A DNA stretch of 39,901 bases from Geobacter sp. (GTDB lineage Bacteria; Desulfobacterota; Desulfuromonadia; Geobacterales; Pseudopelobacteraceae), in contig PLYK01000132.1 in the NCBI GenBank assembly GCA_003151775.1, forward strand, positions 24,343-64,243, in the 5' to 3' direction. The notes beneath the pieces were generated by a model. That model was not told the origin of the DNA and searched no databases. It saw only the letters and a list, made by a program, of their open reading frames with translations. Positions 31,481-39,901 of the stretch are shown in pieces. The translations under genes and the position numbers were made by a program. Numbering within the stretch: the first letter of the stretch is position 1; each line of letters begins with the position of its first letter.

Positions 31481-32029
31481 ATGGCGGAACTCTTGACCAA
31501 AAAGGAACAAAAGGAATTGCTGAAGATCGCCCGCGACACCATCGTTGCCTATGTCGCCAACGGCCTGATCCCTCCCGTCGAGACTACCTCAAAGGGGCTT
31601 GCCTGCGAAAACGGCTGTTTCGTGACCATCAAGCAGAAACAGCATCTGCGGGGCTGCATCGGCAACTTCGTCTCGGACAAGCCGCTTTTCAGGCTGGTCC
31701 AGGAGATGGCCGTATCGGCCGCAACCCGCGACCCGCGCTTCTACCCCATGAAGCGCCCGGACCTGGATGACTTCAACCTTGAGATATCGGTGTTGTCCCC
31801 GCTGGAAAAGATCACATCGGTTGACCAGATCCAGGTGGGGAAACACGGCCTCTATATTATCAAGAACAGCTACCGCGGCGTACTGCTCCCCCAGGTGGCC
31901 ATTGAATACGGCTGGGATCGGGAGACCTTCCTGAAACACACCTGCACCAAGGCCGGTCTGCCCGAGAACGCATGGCAGAAGGAGTGCGACATCCATATCT
32001 TCAGCGCCCTGGTGTTCGGAGAACCGTAA
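31481..32029 (+). CDS. AMMECR1-domain protein
   Basis: A 182-residue protein consisting of an AMMECR1 domain, shown by the signature LRGCIGNF and the following region (SAATRDPRFYPM, LDDFNLEISVLSPLEKI, GVLLPQVAIEYGWD). In many bacteria this domain (AmmeMemoRadiSam protein A) is next to Memo and radical SAM genes; neither partner is adjacent here. The molecular function is not established. AGGAGG lies at good distance before the start. It is the last gene of a three-gene group and ends 27 bases from the convergent kinase gene. Confidence 0.92.
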   Translation: MAELLTKKEQKELLKIARDTIVAYVANGLIPPVETTSKGLACENGCFVTIKQKQHLRGCIGNFVSDKPLFRLVQEMAVSAATRDPRFYPMKRPDLDDFNLEISVLSPLEKITSVDQIQVGKHGLYIIKNSYRGVLLPQVAIEYGWDRETFLKHTCTKAGLPENAWQKECDIHIFSALVFGEP

Positions 32030-32056
32030 TCGCGAAACGACCCCCGCAACACAACA

Positions 32057-34288
32057 CTAGCCGGCCGCTGCCGTTTTCAGTATCTCGGTCAGACGTTCAT
32101 ATAAACGGGATTGGCGGACCGGCTTAAAAAGATATCCTGCGAAGCCGTTTTTGCCGAAGTGCGTTACATCGCTCGGTCGAGTCAGCGGCGTTACCATGAT
32201 CAGGCTCGTGCCGCTGATGTGATGATCTGCCCTGATGTTCCGTGCCAGTTCCGCTCCATCCATGTCCGGCATATTCCTGTCCAGCAGGGCGACCCGAACC
32301 GGTTTCCCGCATTGGGCTGCCGCACGAAGCGCCAGCAGGGCGGATTGGCCGTCCGGCGCTTCAAGGCAGACACACCCCCATGATGTCAACGCACTGCATA
32401 TCTGCCTGCGGCAGGCCTGATTGTCGTCCGCCACAAGAACGCTTATCCCGCTGAGACCATTGCACGGCTCCCCCGCGGTTGTCCCCATCCCCTGCTGCAA
32501 TTCCAGACCGGCGGTAAACCAGAAGGTAGAACCGGCTCCCTCCCTGCTTTCGACGCCGATATGGCCGCCCATCAGCCCCGCCAGTTGCTTGCTGATGGCA
32601 AGCCCCAACCCGGTACCGCCGTATTTACGCGAGGCCGATCCATCCACCTGGGTGAATTGGTCGAAGAGGCCCGCCAGATGATGCTGTGGTATGCCGATGC
32701 CGGTATCGGCAACTGAGACGCGCAGCTGTACGTGCTGCCCGTCTCTGCTGTCGCACTGAACGTGAATGACCACCTCGCCGCGGGCAGTAAACTTGACGGC
32801 ATTACCCACCAGGTTGATGACAATCTGTCGCAGCCTGCCCGGGTCGCCACGCAGCAGCAAAGGCGCCTCGGGGTCAATCAGGCAAACCAGTTCGAGCCCT
32901 TGTTCATAAGCCTGCGTGGCAAACATCTCCGTTGTTTCCTCCATGGCGTCACGGAGGCTGAAATCCAGTTTCAGCAAATGAAGCTTCCTGGCTTCAATCT
33001 TGGAAAAGTCAAGGATATCGTTGATGAGTTCCAAAAGGCTCATGCCGCTGCTGTGGACGATCTCGGCATAGGCGCGCTGCTCGTCGTTCAGGTTGCTTCT
33101 CAGCAGCATGTCGTTCATGCCGATGACGCCATTCATGGGTGTCCGGATCTCATGGCTCATGTTGGCCAGAAATTCGCTCTTGGCCCTGTTGGCTGCTTCG
33201 GCCTGTTCCTTTGCGCGCAGCAGTTCATCCTGAAGTTGAATGCGAGTCGCTATCTCAGACTCAAGGAGCCTATTCCGATCCGCCACCTCCCGCTCCCGGA
33301 TATCCTGTTCCGCGAGTCGGGCCTGCAGGAGCTTGGCGCGGGTAAAAATCTGAATGGAGAACGCCCCGCTGATCAGGATGAAAGCCCCCAGAGCACCGGA
33401 TACAAATAGAAAAACATGGGGTGAATTGGCATTGCCGTAGGAGGTGTCGGGGGAAAAAAAGGCCAGGGAAAGCGGCGTATCCGGGATAGGGATTCGGGAA
33501 CCCCGCATGTGCAGGGAGACTTTTTCAGGCGTTACAATGCTGAACGAATGAATCTCGCCCTCTTTCAATTCCCGGGGATCGGGCAGAAGCCCGGGAGGCA
33601 AACCGCCGCCGACCCGCTGGGTGCTTTGAAGGTATGACCCGTCCATGATGAGCGCATCGGTTCGCCCCGCCTCCTGGCTTTCCTCTTCGACAAAGCGCGT
33701 AAAGACCTGGCTTGTGTCGACCCAGGCGATTACGAATCCCGCCGGGGTTTCCTTGAAGACGACCGGGGAAACGAGGATAAGGTCGTTGTAGCCGTCATGG
33801 CTATCCAGAAACATCCGGCTTTTACCGGGAGAGGTTGACAACTGTGCCCGCCAGCCACCCTTTCCCTCCGCAGGAGGTGTACCGGACAGGACCTCTCCCT
33901 TTGGTCCTAAAATCAGAATACGGCTGAAAATCGGCTTATCGGCGATGATCCTTCTATTTTCGTAGGAAGCGGCAAATTCGCGGAGCGCGTCAAGACTGGC
34001 GCCTAGTCCGTACTCCATCGACATGCCGAGCGCCCTGTTTTCAAAATACAACGAAAGTTCCCGCGAGCGGGCGATGCTTTGGATGTCGTTTAAGCGCTCC
34101 TGGAGAAAATAACTGACGGCAATGGCTCGTTTCTCGGTCCCCTGGATGATGCGGATGGAGGTATAGCGCTGTAGCTCCCGCTGTGACTCATACTGGGCAA
34201 TCACCAGATATGCCAGGTAGCCGACCAGGGCTACCCCCAGCAGGTAGGGCAAAAAACGACGCGGTATCGATGCCGGTGAAAGGTTCAT
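32057..34288 (-). CDS. Hybrid sensor histidine kinase with receiver domain
   Basis: A 743-residue membrane hybrid kinase. An N-terminal helix (about 12-29) and a second (near 295-315) enclose a large periplasmic sensor region of Cache type (for example [29 protein letters not shown]). A helical linker leads to HisKA ([16 protein letters not shown]) and HATPase ([33 protein letters not shown]). The C-terminal receiver domain has the Asp in [11 protein letters not shown] and Lys in YLFKPV. The start overlaps the stop of the binding-protein gene by four bases, so the two are coupled and may sense a shared ligand. No HPt or regulator gene follows, so the downstream partner is elsewhere. Confidence 0.92.
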   Translation of the reverse strand: MNLSPASIPRRFLPYLLGVALVGYLAYLVIAQYESQRELQRYTSIRIIQGTEKRAIAVSYFLQERLNDIQSIARSRELSLYFENRALGMSMEYGLGASLDALREFAASYENRRIIADKPIFSRILILGPKGEVLSGTPPAEGKGGWRAQLSTSPGKSRMFLDSHDGYNDLILVSPVVFKETPAGFVIAWVDTSQVFTRFVEEESQEAGRTDALIMDGSYLQSTQRVGGGLPPGLLPDPRELKEGEIHSFSIVTPEKVSLHMRGSRIPIPDTPLSLAFFSPDTSYGNANSPHVFLFVSGALGAFILISGAFSIQIFTRAKLLQARLAEQDIREREVADRNRLLESEIATRIQLQDELLRAKEQAEAANRAKSEFLANMSHEIRTPMNGVIGMNDMLLRSNLNDEQRAYAEIVHSSGMSLLELINDILDFSKIEARKLHLLKLDFSLRDAMEETTEMFATQAYEQGLELVCLIDPEAPLLLRGDPGRLRQIVINLVGNAVKFTARGEVVIHVQCDSRDGQHVQLRVSVADTGIGIPQHHLAGLFDQFTQVDGSASRKYGGTGLGLAISKQLAGLMGGHIGVESREGAGSTFWFTAGLELQQGMGTTAGEPCNGLSGISVLVADDNQACRRQICSALTSWGCVCLEAPDGQSALLALRAAAQCGKPVRVALLDRNMPDMDGAELARNIRADHHISGTSLIMVTPLTRPSDVTHFGKNGFAGYLFKPVRQSRLYERLTEILKTAAAG

Positions 34289-35181
34289 TGCGCGCGGTAA
34301 TCACTGCCTGTAAAAAATTCCGGGAAATAGCGGACAGAGGACGGATAATATTTTTTTACGATCTTCAGGTAACTGCCGTCTTTTCTCGACTTTTCCAGGA
34401 ACTGGTTGAAGGCCCTGCACAGGTTCACGGCATCCTTCGAAAAGGCGACCCCCATCAGTTGTTTGTTCGAGACGGGTCCAATAACCTTGAACCTTCCGGG
34501 CCATTTTCCCAAGGCTATCAAGGCATCGGGGAAGTCGAGGATGGTCATCTCCGCCTCTTTTTTCAGCAGCGCCGGCGCCAGTTCGTTCAGTTTGCCCTTG
34601 AAACAGATCACCTCGGCGCCGGTCTCAGACAGCTTGTAGAGCGATGGATCGAGGCAGGTCTTTTCCAGGGTCAACACGCTCTTGCCCTCCATCAGCGCCT
34701 TTGTCCCGGAGATATCCCGATCTAGGGCGCCGGTCGGTTTTATCGGCCTGACCTTCGATCCTGCCAGGGCTACCAGCCAAACCTGGCTGGGAAATACCGG
34801 CGCTGAAAACGTGAACACCTTTTCCCGCCAGGGGAGGATGGTAAAGCCGTTGGCGATCAGATCCCCTTTGACCGGCGTTTCTTCCAAAAATTCAACCTTG
34901 CTGCCTGTCACCTTGACCTTGTGGCCGGCAAGATCCTGGACGATTGTGTCCCAGCCGGCAGGGACATATTCGTATCTCACCCCGATACTGGCGGCAAATC
35001 CCTTGAGCAGTTCAACATCCATACCATCGCCGGAACCGCTGACAAAGTTGGCATAGGGGACGCCCAGATGGCGCAGCACTCCTCGCTGCCGGATCTCCGC
35101 CAGGTCTGCCGCGAGGGCGGAAGCCATGCAGCAGGGTAGCATAACAGCCGTAATGACAATTGCAGCAATGATTCTTTTCAT
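34285..35181 (-). CDS. Family 3 periplasmic binding protein
   Basis: A 298-residue exported binding protein of family 3 (amino-acid type), with a signal peptide ending near SALAADL. Family features include [62 protein letters not shown] and the C-terminal [31 protein letters not shown]. No permease or ATPase genes accompany it. The next gene is a hybrid histidine kinase, overlapping by four bases, so it is likely a periplasmic sensor module. Family 3 domains are also found fused directly to kinases. GGAAGG precedes the ATG. The ligand is unknown. Confidence 0.9.
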   Translation of the reverse strand: MKRIIAAIVITAVMLPCCMASALAADLAEIRQRGVLRHLGVPYANFVSGSGDGMDVELLKGFAASIGVRYEYVPAGWDTIVQDLAGHKVKVTGSKVEFLEETPVKGDLIANGFTILPWREKVFTFSAPVFPSQVWLVALAGSKVRPIKPTGALDRDISGTKALMEGKSVLTLEKTCLDPSLYKLSETGAEVICFKGKLNELAPALLKKEAEMTILDFPDALIALGKWPGRFKVIGPVSNKQLMGVAFSKDAVNLCRAFNQFLEKSRKDGSYLKIVKKYYPSSVRYFPEFFTGSDYRAQ

Positions 35182-35217
35182 GGCGCCTTCCTCTAAAACC
35201 TTTATTTACAACAGCGC

Positions 35218-35273
35218 AGGTAAAGAAATGCGAGGGTCCCGCGGGCATTAACATCCTGCGGGACCCTCGCATT
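35218..35273 (-). terminator. Strong hairpin terminator downstream of ppdK
   Basis: A 19-bp stem with one G-U-type mismatch (arms 35227-35245 and 35255-35273, nine-base loop) is followed on the minus strand by TTTCTTTA. It lies 112 bases past the ppdK stop. It fits a rho-independent terminator for ppdK, insulating the binding-protein gene downstream. Confidence 0.75.
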
Positions 35274-35302
35274 CAGGCCCTGTTTCGGGGAGGGCGCTAT
35301 TA

Positions 35303-35383
35303 CCTTGTAAAACTTGAAATAACGCATATAGTCCTCTCCCCCAGCGGGGGAGGGGACTTCCCAAAATAGTTAGTGTTACAAGG
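35303..35383. repeat. Short inverted repeat around a GC-rich palindrome
   Basis: CCTTGTAA (35303-35310) and its complement (35376-35383) bracket the palindromic core CTCTCCCCCAGCGGGGGAGG (about 35334-35353), which carries AAGTCCCC on the minus strand. The arms are partly extended inward with mismatches. It resembles the elements at 3.1 and 30.3 kb in overall design but has different outer arms. Confidence 0.5.
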
Positions 35384-35385
35384 CA

Positions 35386-38046
<2,661 letters not shown>

Positions 38047-38135
38047 AGTGCTGCCTCCTCACAGATAATAGTGAATCATGCTTTAAACCGGCTAAAAACT
38101 TTTATCCATAATTAAAATAATAAGTTAAGCGAGCT

Positions 38136-38163
38136 ACTATAGCGCAGAAAAACAAAAACTCAA
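38136..38163 (-). promoter_or_regulatory. Promoter of ppdK
   Basis: On the minus strand, -35 TTGAGT (38158-38163) and -10 TATAGT (38136-38141) are 16 bases apart. Transcription would start near 38130, leaving a leader of about 85 nt, AT-rich and without obvious structure. Confidence 0.6.
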
Positions 38164-38184
38164 CTCAAAAATAAGAAAAGGGGC

Positions 38185-38625
38185 CTATTTCAGATCCCAA
38201 CTGTTGATATCGGCGTTCTTCCCTTCGCCCCCCTTGACGCCGTCGGCGCCATAGGAGTAGAGGTCGTAATCCCCATGCTCGCCGGGCGAGACATAGAGAA
38301 AGTCATTGCCCCAGCCATCCTTGGGCACGTTTTTGCTCTCCAGGTAGCCCCCCTCTTTATAGTTCTTGGGAATGACCCCCACGGCCGGCTTTGTCACCAG
38401 CGAGTTCAAACCCTGCTCCGTAGTGGGGTAGACGCCGTTGTCGAGCTTATACAGTTTGAGCGCCGACTCCAGGCTTCTGATCTGGGTCTTGGTGGTCTGA
38501 ATCTTGGCGTCATCTGTGCGGCCCATGATCTTGGGCCCGACCAGCGCTGCCAAAAGCGCCAGGATTACGATCACCACCATAATCTCGATAAGGGTGAAGC
38601 CGCTCCTGTTGTGGAATTGTCTCAT
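38185..38625 (-). CDS. gspG: Type II secretion major pseudopilin GspG
   Basis: A 146-residue pseudopilin. The prepilin peptidase site and hydrophobic helix are visible at the N-terminus (SGFTLIEIMVVIVILALLA, cleaved after Gly, with Glu5 of the mature protein). The GspG C-terminal signature follows: GVYPTTEQGLNSLVTKP, PKDGWGNDFLYVSPGEHGDYDLYSYGADG, ending WDLK. It would form the growing pseudopilus of a type II secretion system in the inner membrane. No other gsp genes are adjacent, so it is orphan in this window. The start at 38625 follows GGAGGAGACGGAG; the longer frame to 38703 adds residues unlike a pseudopilin leader. ppdK lies downstream on the same strand, with its own promoter. Confidence 0.93.
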   Translation of the reverse strand: MRQFHNRSGFTLIEIMVVIVILALLAALVGPKIMGRTDDAKIQTTKTQIRSLESALKLYKLDNGVYPTTEQGLNSLVTKPAVGVIPKNYKEGGYLESKNVPKDGWGNDFLYVSPGEHGDYDLYSYGADGVKGGEGKNADINSWDLK

Positions 38626-38847
38626 ATCTCCGTCTCCTCCATCAGTATGATTCCGTGCTTCATGAATTTTACATGAACCCGAACGCATGGCAAGGCTTTT
38701 CACATGGGGGCGGGCGCCTGGCGCAAAAGGACCAGCTTCTGCCTCAAATGAGGTGGAGAGTCGGCCGACGGCGACGGTGCTGCTATTAGCAACACAAATG
38801 ATTTCAAGGCATTATACATAATTATCCTTTTGGCACATGAAATGTAC

Positions 38848-38875
38848 TAGACAGTTTAAAAAAGTACCATAGAAT
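38848..38875 (+). promoter_or_regulatory. Promoter of the cytochrome c7 gene
   Basis: -35 TAGACA (38848-38853) and -10 TAGAAT (38870-38875) are 16 bases apart. Transcription would start near 38882, about 43 bases before the start codon. The rest of the gap back to 38626 shows nothing clear. Confidence 0.55.
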
Positions 38876-38924
38876 TATGGGAACGAATATTTCAGCAGCA
38901 CAAAACAAACAAGGAGAGATGACT

Positions 38925-39191
38925 ATGAAAAAGACCGTAATCGCCATGCTTGCCATCGTAGCTTTTGCCGGGACAGCTTTTGCCGCCGACGTGATCCAAC
39001 TGAAAAAAGGCGTCACGTTCAATCACAAGGCCCACCAGGAAAGGCTGAATGACTGCACGAAATGTCATGCCACCGCAGCCGGCGGCAAGATCGAAGGCTT
39101 CGGCAAGGACTGGGCCCACAAGACCTGCAAGGGTTGCCACACCGAAATGGGCAAGGGCCCGACCTCCTGCAAGGCCTGCCACAAGTCGTAA
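38925..39191 (+). CDS. Periplasmic triheme cytochrome c7 (PpcA family)
   Basis: Small electron carrier of the Geobacter PpcA family, passing electrons through the periplasm towards outer-membrane cytochromes during extracellular reduction. A signal peptide (MKKTVIAMLAIVAFAGTAFA) is followed by a mature part of about 68 residues with three CxxCH heme sites: CTKCH, CKGCH and CKACH. NHKAHQ and WAHKT supply axial histidines. Sequence around GKIEGFGKDWAH and EMGKGPTSC closely resembles PpcA. The start at 38925 lies eight bases after AAGGAG; the longer frame from 38877 is rejected. Which of the paralogues (PpcA-E) it is cannot be decided here. A terminator follows at 39219. Confidence 0.95.
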   Translation: MKKTVIAMLAIVAFAGTAFAADVIQLKKGVTFNHKAHQERLNDCTKCHATAAGGKIEGFGKDWAHKTCKGCHTEMGKGPTSCKACHKS

Positions 39192-39218
39192 CCGTTTGAG
39201 CGGTTGACAAACATCATG

Positions 39219-39252
39219 AGAGGGCGGCATCGGCGCTGCCCTCTTCCTGTTT
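39219..39252 (+). terminator. Terminator after the cytochrome c7 gene
   Basis: An inverted repeat with one mismatch (GAGGGCGGC at 39220-39228 and GCTGCCCTC at 39235-39243, six-base loop) is followed by TTCCTGTTTC. It is 28 bases beyond the stop and fits a rho-independent terminator with an imperfect U-tract. Confidence 0.6.
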
Positions 39253-39305
39253 CATCCCTTGACAGTCACAGGATTTGCATATTTAATCGTCGAAGCAAAA
39301 TAAAG

Positions 39306-39901
39306 TCAGCGCAGCGCCAACTCCATCTCCTCCAGCCGCTTGATCCGGTCCCGCAGTACGGTGGCGCTTTCAAAATCAAGCGTCTTGGCCGCCGCCAGCA
39401 TCTCCTTGCGCAGTTTCCTGACCAGCTTGGGAATCTCCTTGGGCGCCACGTACTCCTCTGTCGTCTCGGCCACGCCGCCCGCCGGGGTGTAGTAATCCTT
39501 CTCCTCGATGGAGTCCAGGATCGTGCGCATCCCCTTTTTGACCGTCTCGGGGGTGATGCCGAACTCCCGGTTATAGGCCAGTTGCCTGGCGCGGCGGCGC
39601 TCGGTCTCGTCGAGGCAGGCCTGAATGGAACGGGTCACAGTATCGGCGTACATCAGCACCCGGCCGCCGACATTGCGGGCGGCCCGCCCGCAGGTCTGGA
39701 TCAGGGAGCGGGCGGAACGGAGGAACCCTTCCTTGTCGGCGTCCAGGATGGCCACCAGCGAAACCTCCGGCAGGTCCAGCCCCTCCCTCAGCAGGTTGAT
39801 GCCAACCAGCACGTCGAATTCTCCCAGCCTGAGATCGCGCAGGATCTGCATGCGCTCGATGGTGTCGATGTCCGAGTGCAGGTAGCGCACGCGGACGCCG
39901 A
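39306..39901 (-). CDS. uvrB: Excinuclease ABC subunit B, C-terminal part
   Basis: The 3' end of a gene running off the window, so only the last 198 residues are visible. Helicase motifs are present: [29 protein letters not shown] and [12 protein letters not shown]. The family-specific [14 protein letters not shown] and a C-terminal UVR motif ([20 protein letters not shown]) follow. UvrB verifies DNA damage and loads UvrC in nucleotide excision repair; the UVR motif contacts UvrC. The sequence is intact to the window edge, with no sign of truncation. Confidence 0.95.
   Translation of the reverse strand, partial: GVRVRYLHSDIDTIERMQILRDLRLGEFDVLVGINLLREGLDLPEVSLVAILDADKEGFLRSARSLIQTCGRAARNVGGRVLMYADTVTRSIQACLDETERRRARQLAYNREFGITPETVKKGMRTILDSIEEKDYYTPAGGVAETTEEYVAPKEIPKLVRKLRKEMLAAAKTLDFESATVLRDRIKRLEEMELALR

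Noticed and set aside
38830-38846. A sigma54-like site upstream of the cytochrome c7 gene (TTGGCAC at the -24 position).
   Set aside because: The -12 part reads ATGT and lacks the conserved GC; the sigma70-type boxes at 38848-38875 fit better.

Overview
The window looks like a chromosomal segment of a Geobacter-type bacterium (Geobacterales/Desulfuromonadota). The evidence is a PpcA-type triheme cytochrome c7, a def-fmt-DUF116 cluster, a large pyruvate phosphate dikinase, many two-component and HDOD proteins, and a small AhpD-like protein whose in-frame TGA is best read as selenocysteine. Most genes are GC-rich. The block from about 9.9 to 14.8 kb is clearly AT-rich.

Layout. Positions 1-3019 hold a secreted TPR protein and a divergent HDOD protein. 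Positions 3285-5612 hold the def-fmt-DUF116 operon. Positions 5625-7009 hold two PIN-type toxin-antitoxin modules in tandem. Positions 7223-17964 form an unusual run of ten co-directional minus-strand genes. Read from its promoter, the run is: a sce7726-like putative nuclease, a sce7725-like protein, a RES-domain protein, a large unrecognised membrane protein, a radical SAM protein, a branched-chain-type solute-binding protein, then livH, livM, livG and livF. Base composition changes sharply inside livH, so the run seems to be a mosaic of transferred genes joined to a GC-rich transporter.

Positions 18081-22605 hold mtnA-glnE-AhpD-like selenoprotein. The selenoprotein has no uninterrupted reading frame because of its UGA codon, and a good bacterial SECIS-like hairpin lies directly after that codon. 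Positions 22847-25354 encode a JAMM-DinG helicase fusion. Positions 25466-28107 hold a ZnuA-like binding protein lacking the usual histidine ligands, a histidine kinase and an OmpR-type regulator, probably one signalling unit. A molybdopterin oxidoreductase follows convergently (28091-30121). Next are an ACT-domain regulator, a second deformylase and an AMMECR1 protein (30402-32029), then a second binding protein-kinase pair on the minus strand (32057-35181). The window ends with ppdK, an orphan gspG, the cytochrome c7 gene and the 3' part of uvrB.

Intergenic regions carry several GC-rich palindromes (3.1, 30.3 and 35.35 kb) nested inside longer, imperfect inverted repeats, plus other inverted repeats at 1.95 and 22.73 kb. 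I found no rRNA, tRNA, CRISPR array or transposase gene.
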